Positions 1 to 7,646 of a DNA stretch of 64,000 nt are shown in pieces. The position numbers and the translations under genes were made by a program. A model generated the notes under the pieces. That model did not search any database. It was not told the origin of the DNA and worked only from the letters and a program-made list of their open reading frames with translations. This DNA comes from Lachnospiraceae bacterium RM5. Lineage in GTDB: Bacteria; Bacillota; Clostridia; Lachnospirales; Lachnospiraceae. The DNA is taken from NCBI GenBank assembly GCA_900110975.1, contig FOFK01000004.1:66234-130233 (forward strand), read 5' to 3'. The first letter of the stretch is position 1. Every line of letters begins with the position of its first letter.

Positions 1-763
1 TATTAAAATCACACTCATCGCCTAATGTGTTGGTAATTAAGTGAGCAAAAGTTTCTTTCTGGTCATTTTGAGTTGCAGTTGATTCTTCACCAAGTATATT
101 TGTAAGAAATTCTCTTTGAAGATTATTTGAATCTTTTGAAAAATACATTGTTGAATGAATATCTGCGGTTCTGTCGTTAAAAGCCGGGAATAAGAATCCG
201 TTTGAAGGAGGAGAAACAATCCAGTTTCTGATTCTTTCACCAACTCTGTTTTTTTCTGTATCATAGCTAAGGCCTGCCTTATCAAGATTTACCGGACAAA
301 TGCTTGTAAGAATATATTCATAAATTGAATCTGATGCATCAAACATTTCTAAGCCATCGCTGGTTTTTCCTGGAACATCATATATTCCGTGAATTAAAAT
401 AATATAATAATTAGATTCATATACATAGTTATCTATGATTTTTTTATAGTATTCATCAAGAATATTTTCATCTTCTAAATCTGATTTTAAAAGTTTATAA
501 AGGAAATTCTGGGTTCCACCTTCATTTTCGCTTTCTAATGGAAAATCAATATTAAAAAGATTTTTTCCAATTGTTCCTGATAAGGTCTTTTTGAATATTT
601 CAAAATATTTAAAAGATTCTTCCTCAGAAAGAGTATGGTAACTGTCACATGTTTTAAATCTTATATTTTTTTCATTATCAACATAACAGCCACAGATTTT
701 ATTAATAACCGATTTTTCCGGGTTAAAAGTTTTTTTGATTTCATTAAGTTCTTTTTTATTCAT
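1..763 (-). CDS. DUF4317 family protein (partial, C-terminus outside window)
   Basis: The minus-strand reading frame is open from an ATG at 761-763 to the left window edge, so about 254 codons are visible and the C-terminus is missing. A clear Shine-Dalgarno (complement of cgcctcc at 769-775) precedes the ATG. The N-terminus reads MNKKELNEIKKTFNPEKSV followed by a segment with ICGCYVD, which I recognise as the start of the DUF4317 family common in Lachnospiraceae. That family has no established function. No signal peptide or membrane segment is visible in the part present. It is divergent from the mrp gene that follows. Family call is from memory of the N-terminal motif; the role is unknown. 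Confidence 0.75.
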   Translation of the reverse strand, partial: MNKKELNEIKKTFNPEKSVINKICGCYVDNEKNIRFKTCDSYHTLSEEESFKYFEIFKKTLSGTIGKNLFNIDFPLESENEGGTQNFLYKLLKSDLEDENILDEYYKKIIDNYVYESNYYIILIHGIYDVPGKTSDGLEMFDASDSIYEYILTSICPVNLDKAGLSYDTEKNRVGERIRNWIVSPPSNGFLFPAFNDRTADIHSTMYFSKDSNNLQREFLTNILGEESTATQNDQKETFAHLITNTLGDECDFN

Positions 764-859
764 GAAACGCCTCCAAGTAATAAATATATTTTATGATAGC
801 AAATTTAAGGTGAAAATAAAAGATGAAATTATAAAACGATAGAGTTTTTATGTACAATG

Positions 860-868
860 TGTTATAAT
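860..868 (+). promoter_or_regulatory. Candidate extended -10 promoter for the Mrp gene
   Basis: TGT directly followed by TATAAT (863-868) forms an extended -10 element about 70 bases upstream of the ATG at 936. No good -35 hexamer is seen 17 bases upstream, which is usual for extended -10 promoters. Inference from sequence only. Confidence 0.5.
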
Positions 869-935
869 CTGAAAGACTTGATTATAAGGTTTTAAATAAA
901 TTTTAAAAAATTATTGGCAAGAAGGAAAATTAAAA

Positions 936-1676
936 ATGGATAATGTAAAAAATATTATTGCAGTTATGAGTGGAAAAGGCGGAGTTGGAAAGTCTTTTGT
1001 TACATCATCTGTAGCTGTAGAATTGAAAAATAAAGGCTATAAAGTTGGAATACTTGATGCTGATATTACAGGCCCTTCTATTCCTAAAATGTTTGGTTTG
1101 AAAGAAAAACTTTTAGGTGATGAAACAGGAATGTTTCCTGCAAAAACAAAAGATGGTATAGAAATTGTATCAATAAATCTTTTATTAAATGATGAGAGCG
1201 ATCCTGTAATATGGAGAGGACCGGTTCTTTCTTCAGCAATAAAGCAGTTTAAGGATGAAGTGCACTGGGGAGAGCTTGATTATCTTCTTATTGATATGCC
1301 ACCAGGAACAGGAGATGTTGCACTTACTGTTTTACATGAATTTGAAATTGATGGTGCCTTGCTTGTAAGCAGTCCACAGGAACTTGTTAAGCTTATTGTA
1401 ACAAAGATTTATAAGATGCTTGATATGATGAAGGTAGATATTATTGGTCTTATTGAAAACTTTAGTTATATAGAATGTCCTGATTGTGGTAAAAAAATAT
1501 CGGTATTTGGAGAAAGTAGTGCTGATGAAGCTGCTAGGGAATTTAATATTGATTTATTAGCAAAGCTGCCTATTATGCCTGAACTTACAAAGAAAGCTGA
1601 TGAAGGTGAATTTGAAAAGATGCATAATGAAAACTTTGATAATGTAATTAAAAAAATTGTTTCTATCAGTAAGTAA
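936..1676 (+). CDS. Mrp/NBP35-family P-loop ATPase, iron-sulfur carrier
   Basis: A 246-residue cytoplasmic protein of the Mrp/ApbC/NBP35 family, which binds and transfers Fe-S clusters to apoproteins. It begins almost directly with the deviant Walker A motif GKGGVGKS (about residues 13-20), followed by DADITGPSIP and the LIDMPPGTGD segment typical of the family. A CPDCGK motif near residue 180 supplies the CxxC pair that bridges a cluster between two subunits. GAAGGA at 921-926 sits 9 bases before the ATG. A signal peptidase gene follows after about 50 bases. The family assignment is firm; which apoproteins it serves cannot be told. Confidence 0.93.
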   Translation: MDNVKNIIAVMSGKGGVGKSFVTSSVAVELKNKGYKVGILDADITGPSIPKMFGLKEKLLGDETGMFPAKTKDGIEIVSINLLLNDESDPVIWRGPVLSSAIKQFKDEVHWGELDYLLIDMPPGTGDVALTVLHEFEIDGALLVSSPQELVKLIVTKIYKMLDMMKVDIIGLIENFSYIECPDCGKKISVFGESSADEAAREFNIDLLAKLPIMPELTKKADEGEFEKMHNENFDNVIKKIVSISK

Positions 1677-1733
1677 CTTAAGATAGAGTAAATTATAATC
1701 CCTAAATATATACAGAAAGAAAGCGTGAATTAT

Positions 1734-2309
1734 ATGAAAAACAAAAAAAATATTGAGAATATGGAAAATTCCATTGAAGAAAGTAAAAAAATTGATTTAA
1801 GAAAAGAAATTTTCAGCTGGGTTATGGTATTTGTTATTGCATGGTGTGTTGCATTTTTACTTAGCAGATTTATTGTAATTAATGCAAAAATACCAACAGA
1901 GTCAATGGATGATACAATAGAAGTCGGAGATAAAGTTTTTGGATTCAGATTATCATATTTATTTTCAAATCCAAAACGTGGTGATATTATTATGTTTGAT
2001 GCACCTAATAAAGAAGATACAATATATATTAAAAGACTTATCGGATTGCCTGGAGATACTATAAAAATAAAGGATAATGTACTTTATATTAACGGAGAAG
2101 AATATAAAGAAGATTATGTTGACTCATGGTATAATAGTATTGGTGAATATGAGTATACTCTTGGAGATGATGAATATTTTATGATGGGTGATAATAGGGA
2201 TCATTCAACCGATTCAAGAGCATGGGGACCTATAAGTAAGGATGCTATGATTGCAAAAGCGATTTTTAAATATAAAATAATTCCTTTTAAACTTAAAAAT
2301 TTATATTAG
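1734..2309 (+). CDS. lepB: Signal peptidase I (copy 1)
   Basis: Type I signal peptidase (S26 family) that cleaves Sec and Tat signal peptides at the outer face of the membrane. One N-terminal membrane anchor (SWVMVFVIAWCVAFLL) is followed by the catalytic serine in PTESMDDT and the catalytic lysine in IYIKRLIGLPGD, then GDNRDHSTDSRAWG near the end. The single anchor and about 190 residues match Gram-positive SipS-type enzymes. A GTG at 1725 is in frame and would add three residues; neither start has a strong Shine-Dalgarno, so the start is uncertain by 9 bases. A second signal peptidase lies at 30510-31148. Confidence 0.9.
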   Translation: MKNKKNIENMENSIEESKKIDLRKEIFSWVMVFVIAWCVAFLLSRFIVINAKIPTESMDDTIEVGDKVFGFRLSYLFSNPKRGDIIMFDAPNKEDTIYIKRLIGLPGDTIKIKDNVLYINGEEYKEDYVDSWYNSIGEYEYTLGDDEYFMMGDNRDHSTDSRAWGPISKDAMIAKAIFKYKIIPFKLKNLY

Positions 2310-2321
2310 GGTGTATGTTTA

Positions 2322-3332
2322 ATGAATAAAAATAGTGAGAAAAATATTGTACTTACATATTCAGCGCTTGTTGCTGCTAAAAACGAAATATTTTCGCCGA
2401 TAAAGGTAATGCTTCATTTTCTTGGAGCATTTCCTTTTTTGCCTTTATTTATGGCTCTATATTCAGCACTTGTTAAAGTTATTCCCGAAGATAAATATAC
2501 TGATGCATTATTTTATGCGGGGATAGCTTTAATTTTATTGCTGGTTATTTATATTATTATCTGGATAAATGATTTACTTACAGTGTATATTATTGAAAAT
2601 GACGGGACTTTATATAAGCTTAAATGTTCAACCTATTGGTATAAAGCAAGAGATAAGATGCTTCTAATAAATCCTATGGGGATGAAAAGTGGAAAGATAA
2701 TGACACTTTTTTACATGGTTAACAATGTAAAATTGTTATTTGAAAAAATAGAGGATGATTTTGATTTTTATGAATTTGTTAATAAGGGTAAAATAAAAAA
2801 GATAAGCAATATAAAAAATGTATCAGTAAGGAAAAAAAATATAAAATTAAAGGCTGAAGTTGAATATAATAATTCAAAAAAAGAAAAAAATATAATTATA
2901 AAAAGAGTTTTAGATAAAGACAGTGCATTTGTATCATATTTGAAAGAGTATGAAAAAAATGGAAAAGAAGTTATAAAAAAATTTGACTTTAATGATAAGA
3001 AATACGCAGGTGAAGAGACTAGGATGTTTCTTGAAAAAAATAAAAAAACAATACCATTTTATTTGAAAAAAATGTCTGGTTTCTTTGTGATATGGACATA
3101 TATTATGGCATGGGTTTCAGCTCTTTCCTTAACAGGAGGATTAAATAAATATGGATTATTAAAGGCAAATGGAGAAAGACCATATTTTTCAGAGAATTTT
3201 ATAAAGGGTAGTGAAAGTATTGTAATAGTATATTTTTCAGTGATTTTTATTTATTTTTTAATAAAAATAATAGATATAATTATATTGTTATTTAGCAAAG
3301 ATGAATTAAAAGACAATATTGAAAATAAATAA
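2322..3332 (+). CDS. Membrane protein of unknown function
   Basis: A 336-residue protein I do not recognise. It has two membrane segments near the N-terminus (about residues 28-48 and 64-86), a long lysine-rich soluble stretch in the middle (about 90-250), and two membrane segments near the C-terminus (about 255-275 and 300-325). The layout resembles that of small bacterial PH-domain-like membrane proteins, but I see no diagnostic motif. AGGGTG at 2308-2313 precedes the ATG, and only 12 bases separate it from the signal peptidase gene, so the two are probably cotranscribed. The C-terminal third is very rich in poly-A codons. Confidence 0.6.
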   Translation: MNKNSEKNIVLTYSALVAAKNEIFSPIKVMLHFLGAFPFLPLFMALYSALVKVIPEDKYTDALFYAGIALILLLVIYIIIWINDLLTVYIIENDGTLYKLKCSTYWYKARDKMLLINPMGMKSGKIMTLFYMVNNVKLLFEKIEDDFDFYEFVNKGKIKKISNIKNVSVRKKNIKLKAEVEYNNSKKEKNIIIKRVLDKDSAFVSYLKEYEKNGKEVIKKFDFNDKKYAGEETRMFLEKNKKTIPFYLKKMSGFFVIWTYIMAWVSALSLTGGLNKYGLLKANGERPYFSENFIKGSESIVIVYFSVIFIYFLIKIIDIIILLFSKDELKDNIENK

Positions 3333-3494
3333 GGACCATACTACATCAGATAATCTTAAGAAAATTTTCACATAGCTGACACTTTTTTTAAAAAACTTAT
3401 TCAAAATATAAGTTTATAGTATCTATATACTAAAGTATACTTGCTGTTTGAAAACTTTTGGGAAATGTGAAAATAAAGATTGGAGATGATTGAT

Positions 3495-5171
3495 ATGAAA
3501 CGAAAAATATTTATTTATATGTTAATATCCATGATGTTTGGAAGCCTTACATTATCGGGATGTTCTTTAAGTAAGAATGCAGGTAATTCATCAAAAACTT
3601 CTGCTGTAAGTGAGACTGATTCTGAAGATAATAATTCGGATGATAGTGATTATGTTGTTACAGAATCATTTGAGGTAAGTCCTGATTTAAGTAATGAAGA
3701 ATTAGATGATACCTTTGATAAAGCTGAATGCATAGTTATTGAACTTAATGATGATGCAGTTAGTGCTGATAAAGGCGTAACAGTAGATGGAACAAAGATA
3801 ACCATTACAAAAGGTGGAAATTATTATTTTACAGGAACTTTATCAGATGGATGTATTGTTGTTGATAGTGAAGATGATGAAATAGTAAGACTTATTTTTG
3901 ATGATGTAGATATTACATCTAAAGACCAGTCTCCATTTTTTATAAAACAGGCAGAAGAAACAATTATTACTTTAGCTTCTGATTCTGAAAATTCTTTTAC
4001 TGACGCAAGTGAATATACAGGAAGTGAAGTTGTAACGGAAGATGATTCTGTAGAACCTAATGCATGTATATACAGCAAAGATGATTTAACTATAAATGGA
4101 AGCGGCTCTTTAACTGTAAATGGTAATTATAATAATGGTATACAGACAAAAGATGATCTTATTATCGTAAGTGGTGACATTACAGTAAATGCAGCAGGCA
4201 GTGCAATAAAAGGAAAAGATTCAGTAACTGTTATGGATGGTAACCTTGTTTTAGATTCAACAGATGATGGTATAAAATCAACCAGAGATAATAAAGATGG
4301 AAAAGGTTATGTTTATATTGGTGGTGGAAAGATAAATATAACTACAGACGAAGATGGAATAAATTCTGCGACATGTGTAGTGATAGACGGTGGAAATTTA
4401 AGTATTTCTGCAGGTGATGATGGAATACATGGTGATATTTCATTAACCATTAATGGAGGGAATATTAATGTATTAGAAAGTTATGAAGGGTTTGAAGCTA
4501 CTGAAATAACAATAAATGATGGCAGAGTTTTAATTAATGCAAGTGATGATGGAATGAATGCCACTGTAGGTATTACAGATGAAAATGAGGAAAGTGACTC
4601 AGGTAATAACTTTAAGGGTGGCGGTATGATGGATGCCGAGGAAGGTGCAATACTTACAATAAATGGTGGATATGTATATGTAAATGCATCAGGTGACGGT
4701 CTTGATACAAATGGATATATGTACATCAATGGTGGAGAAATATATGTCGATGGGCCAACAAGTAATGGTGACGGTTCTCTTGATTATGGAATTGATTTAA
4801 AAGTAACAGGAGGAACTGTGTTATCAGTTGGAAGCATGGGAATGGTTGAGCCACCGACATCATCTTCAACACAAAATTGTTTTGTAATAGGATTATCAAT
4901 GAGTTACGGTGGCGGAAGTACTATGACTATTGTGGACTCTGATGGAAATGAGATATTAAATTTTACCCCTAAGAAAACATTCCAATCAGTAATTTTTTCT
5001 TCATCAGAAATTGAATCCGGAAAAACATATACTGTATTAGTTGATGGAGAAGAGGATGTGGAATTTACTGCCTCTGATATTATTACAAATGCAGGAGAAT
5101 CAAGTGGTGGGATGGCCGGCTTTGGAGGCAGAGGTGGTAATATGAGAGAGAATCAGGGTATGAATCAGTAG
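3495..5171 (+). CDS. Carbohydrate-binding-domain (DUF4353-like) lipoprotein
   Basis: A 558-residue secreted lipoprotein: a hydrophobic signal ends in the lipobox LSGC (cysteine about residue 23), followed by a Ser/Asp/Glu-rich linker. From about residue 80 it consists of repeats of the type GDDGI, TDDGIKS, ASDDGMN and SGDGLD alternating with short beta strands (ITING, LTINGG), as in a right-handed beta-helix. This matches the carbohydrate-binding-domain/DUF4353 proteins of Clostridia, often linked with CotH-like proteins. A glycine-rich tail (GGMAGFGGRGGN) ends it. I chose ATG 3495 because GGAG (3482-3485) sits 9 bases upstream; TTG 3480 and ATG 3486 lack usable spacing. The ligand is unknown. 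Confidence 0.75.
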   Translation: MKRKIFIYMLISMMFGSLTLSGCSLSKNAGNSSKTSAVSETDSEDNNSDDSDYVVTESFEVSPDLSNEELDDTFDKAECIVIELNDDAVSADKGVTVDGTKITITKGGNYYFTGTLSDGCIVVDSEDDEIVRLIFDDVDITSKDQSPFFIKQAEETIITLASDSENSFTDASEYTGSEVVTEDDSVEPNACIYSKDDLTINGSGSLTVNGNYNNGIQTKDDLIIVSGDITVNAAGSAIKGKDSVTVMDGNLVLDSTDDGIKSTRDNKDGKGYVYIGGGKINITTDEDGINSATCVVIDGGNLSISAGDDGIHGDISLTINGGNINVLESYEGFEATEITINDGRVLINASDDGMNATVGITDENEESDSGNNFKGGGMMDAEEGAILTINGGYVYVNASGDGLDTNGYMYINGGEIYVDGPTSNGDGSLDYGIDLKVTGGTVLSVGSMGMVEPPTSSSTQNCFVIGLSMSYGGGSTMTIVDSDGNEILNFTPKKTFQSVIFSSSEIESGKTYTVLVDGEEDVEFTASDIITNAGESSGGMAGFGGRGGNMRENQGMNQ

Positions 5172-5234
5172 TTGTACATATAATTGAAAAATCTATATAA
5201 TCATATAAAAATTGTTTATTTATAAAAAGAAATG

Positions 5235-5290
5235 TGTTATATTAGCTATGTATGTGTAAAAACGTAAGCTTTATGGCACATTTTTTTGCT
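5235..5290 (+). promoter_or_regulatory. Candidate purA promoter and leader hairpin
   Basis: TGT followed by TATATT (5238-5243) is an extended -10 candidate. The leader downstream holds an ATGTG/CACAT inverted repeat ending in seven T residues (about 5253-5287), well before the purA Shine-Dalgarno (AAGGAGG, about 5329-5335). The hairpin plus T-run could act as an attenuator. No known purine riboswitch core is recognisable. Low-confidence inference. Confidence 0.35.
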
Positions 5291-5341
5291 TATTAAAATT
5301 TTAGCATAATATATTATGAGATATACAAGGAGGTTGCTTAA

Positions 5342-6619
5342 ATGGTAAGAGCAATTGTTGGTGCATGCTGGGGTGATGAAGGAAAAGGAAAAATCACTGA
5401 TATGCTTGCAAAAGATTCAGATATTGTTATTAGATTTCAGGGTGGAAGTAATGCAGGACATACTATAATAAATGATTATGGAAAGTTTGCTTTACATTTA
5501 TTACCATCAGGAGTTTTTTATGATCATACAACATCCGTTATCGGAAATGGTGTTGCTCTTAATATTCCTAAGCTTCTTGAGGAACTTAATGATTTAGTAT
5601 CAAAGGGTGTTCCAATGCCAAAGATTAAGGTTTCTGACAGAGCACAGATTCTTATGCCTTATCATATTTTATTTGATCAGTATGAAGAGGAAAGACTTGG
5701 TGGAAAAGCTTTTGGTTCAACAAAGTCAGGAATAGCTCCATTTTATTCAGATAAATATGCAAAGATTGGTTTCCAGGTTTCAGAATTATTTGATGATGAA
5801 GTATTAGAGGAGAAAGTTGAAAGAGTATGTGAACAGAAGAATATTATCTTAGAGCATATGTATCATAAGCCTCTTATTGATCCTAAGGAATTATTAGATA
5901 CACTTCATGAATATAGAGAAATGATTAAACCTTTCGTTTGCGATACAGTTACATTTATCAGAGAAGCATTAAATGATGGAAAAAATATATTATTAGAAGG
6001 ACAGCTTGGTTCATTAAAAGATACTGATTTTGGTATTTATCCAATGGTTACTTCTTCATCTACTCTTGCAGCATATGGTGCAGTAGGAGCAGGTATCCCA
6101 CCATATGAGATAAAAGAAATCGTTACTGTTGTTAAAGCATATTCTTCAGCAGTAGGTGCAGGTGAATTTGTCAGTGAAATTCATGATGAAAAAGAAGCTG
6201 ATGAAATGAGAAAACACGGTGGAGATAAGGGTGAATACGGTGCAACAACCGGAAGACCTAGAAGAATGGGTTGGTTTGATGCTGTTGCTTCAAGATATGG
6301 ATGTAAAGTACAGGGTGCTACAAATGCAGTATTAACTGTTGTTGATGCACTTGGATATCTTAAAGAACTTAAGGTATGTGTAGGATATGAAATTGATGGA
6401 AAGGTTACAAAAGACTTCCCAACTACAGTAAATCTTAAGAAAGCAAAACCAGTATATGAAACACTTCCTGGATGGGAATGTGATATCCGTGGAATTAAGG
6501 AATATGATAAATTACCTGAGAACTGCAGAAAATATATAGAGTTTATCGAAAAGGAAATTGAAGTACCAATTACAATGGTATCTAACGGACCTGGAAGAGA
6601 TGAAATTATCTATAGATAA
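5342..6619 (+). CDS. purA: Adenylosuccinate synthetase
   Basis: Converts IMP, aspartate and GTP to adenylosuccinate, the first committed step of AMP synthesis. The 425-residue length is normal. The N-terminal GTP-binding signature WGDEGKGK (about residues 10-17) and the GGSNAGHT segment (IMP binding, general base histidine) are intact. So are the central TTGRPRRMGWFD segment and the C-terminal SNGPGRDE. AAGGAGG lies about 6 bases before the ATG. It is transcribed alone; purC of the same pathway lies far away at 55289. A large inverted repeat follows the stop. Confidence 0.97.
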   Translation: MVRAIVGACWGDEGKGKITDMLAKDSDIVIRFQGGSNAGHTIINDYGKFALHLLPSGVFYDHTTSVIGNGVALNIPKLLEELNDLVSKGVPMPKIKVSDRAQILMPYHILFDQYEEERLGGKAFGSTKSGIAPFYSDKYAKIGFQVSELFDDEVLEEKVERVCEQKNIILEHMYHKPLIDPKELLDTLHEYREMIKPFVCDTVTFIREALNDGKNILLEGQLGSLKDTDFGIYPMVTSSSTLAAYGAVGAGIPPYEIKEIVTVVKAYSSAVGAGEFVSEIHDEKEADEMRKHGGDKGEYGATTGRPRRMGWFDAVASRYGCKVQGATNAVLTVVDALGYLKELKVCVGYEIDGKVTKDFPTTVNLKKAKPVYETLPGWECDIRGIKEYDKLPENCRKYIEFIEKEIEVPITMVSNGPGRDEIIYR

Positions 6620-6637
6620 TCTTATGTGATTAATTTA

Positions 6638-6684
6638 ATATGGATTCTTATGGGTTATATAAGATAACCTGTAAGAATCCATAT
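6638..6684. terminator. Long inverted repeat between purA and a convergent gene
   Basis: The 13-base arm at 6638-6650 is complementary to 6672-6684. A further 6-base pair (6653-6658 with 6664-6669) closes a 5-base loop after a 2-base mismatch. It lies between convergent genes and probably stops transcription, although the T-run on either side is weak. Confidence 0.6.
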
Positions 6685-6696
6685 ATGAATCAGTTT

Positions 6697-6930
6697 TTAA
6701 TTATCTTTTTTAGAATAATTCTTAATTACTTTTGCAAGCCAGAGAATTAAATAAAGCATTATTGGAATGAAAAATGTTGCAAATAATGCTGCATCAAAGA
6801 AAGCTTTAGTGTAGTGATTATTCATTAGAGATAGTACAAATGTTGTAATATACAATAATAATATTAATGCAATTAAAGCTATTGAAATTATTTTTTTAAA
6901 AGTCGATGGTTTGTTACTTTGTTCGTTCAT
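6697..6930 (-). CDS. Small membrane protein of unknown function
   Basis: A 77-residue protein with two predicted membrane segments (IISIALIALILLLYITTFV and a second around AALFATFFIPIMLYLILWL) and a basic tail NYSKKDN. I chose the ATG at 6928-6930 because the complement of gctcctta just upstream gives a good AAGGAGC ribosome binding site; the longer frame from 6990 has none. It is convergent with purA and divergent from the SEC-C gene. No family recognised. Confidence 0.6.
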   Translation of the reverse strand: MNEQSNKPSTFKKIISIALIALILLLYITTFVLSLMNNHYTKAFFDAALFATFFIPIMLYLILWLAKVIKNYSKKDN

Positions 6931-7038
6931 AAGTATGCTCCTTAAATATTTTGTAATTAAGATTATAAATTTAATAATCTGATTAGACAATAGAAAAATA
7001 AATATAAAATTATAATATAATCCGGAGGAATGATTAAA

Positions 7039-7581
7039 ATGTCAGATACACAAAATAACATAAATGAAGAAGAAAATAAATTATCTTTATTAGATACATG
7101 GAGAAATATTGCTTATAATACAAATCAGTCAAAACAGCAGTATGACAGATTATGGGCAAATTATTTTACTCTTGAAAAAGGAATTTATGAAGATATTCTT
7201 AAAGATCCTGAAACAGTTGTTAAGGGAACTGTAAAAGAATTGGCAGAGAAATTTAATGTTGAACTTCTTATTATGGTTGGATTCTTAGATGGCATTAATG
7301 ATAGCTTAAAAGAACAAAATCCAATCGAAGAAATGACAGAAGATACAGTTGTTAATCTTGGATATGACAAAGAATTATTATACAAAAATATGGTTGAAGC
7401 AAAGGCAGAATGGTTATATACACTTAAGGAATGGGATGCTTTAATTGATGAAGACAGAAGAAAAGAACTTTATAAAGAGCAGAAATCTTCACATACTGTA
7501 GTAAAAGAAAAGAAGATTGGAAGAAATGATCCATGTCCTTGTGGAAGCGGTAAGAAATATAAAAAATGTTGTGGTAGATAA
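7039..7581 (+). CDS. SEC-C motif protein
   Basis: A 180-residue cytoplasmic protein. The C-terminal 21 residues hold a SEC-C zinc-binding motif ([19 protein letters not shown]), the metal-binding tail also found on SecA. The preceding about 155 residues are a charged helical domain I cannot assign beyond the general SEC-C-containing group. Start at ATG 7039 is preferred: GGAGG (7024-7028) is 10 bases upstream, while the ATG at 7030 would be only 1 base away. A strong terminator follows. A nearly identical SEC-C motif opens the methionine aminopeptidase at 36418. Confidence 0.75.
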   Translation: MSDTQNNINEEENKLSLLDTWRNIAYNTNQSKQQYDRLWANYFTLEKGIYEDILKDPETVVKGTVKELAEKFNVELLIMVGFLDGINDSLKEQNPIEEMTEDTVVNLGYDKELLYKNMVEAKAEWLYTLKEWDALIDEDRRKELYKEQKSSHTVVKEKKIGRNDPCPCGSGKKYKKCCGR

Positions 7582-7592
7582 GAAATTGATTT

Positions 7593-7623
7593 AAGGACTA
7601 ACATATATGTGTTAGTCCTTGTT
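7593..7623 (+). terminator. Intrinsic terminator after the SEC-C gene
   Basis: A perfect 11-base stem (7593-7603 with 7610-7620), six-base loop, then GTTT. The YfhO-type gene starts 26 bases downstream, so it may depend on readthrough or on a promoter overlapping the hairpin. Confidence 0.8.
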
Positions 7624-7646
7624 TAATTTAATTAAGGAGTGAAAAA

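Noticed and set aside
37..285. Short minus-strand frame near the left edge
   Set aside because: It is out of frame with, and lies wholly inside, the DUF4317 gene; a shadow frame.
5244..5341. Purine riboswitch in the purA leader
   Set aside because: The leader is under 100 bases and shows no purine-aptamer core; only a small hairpin with a T-run is visible.
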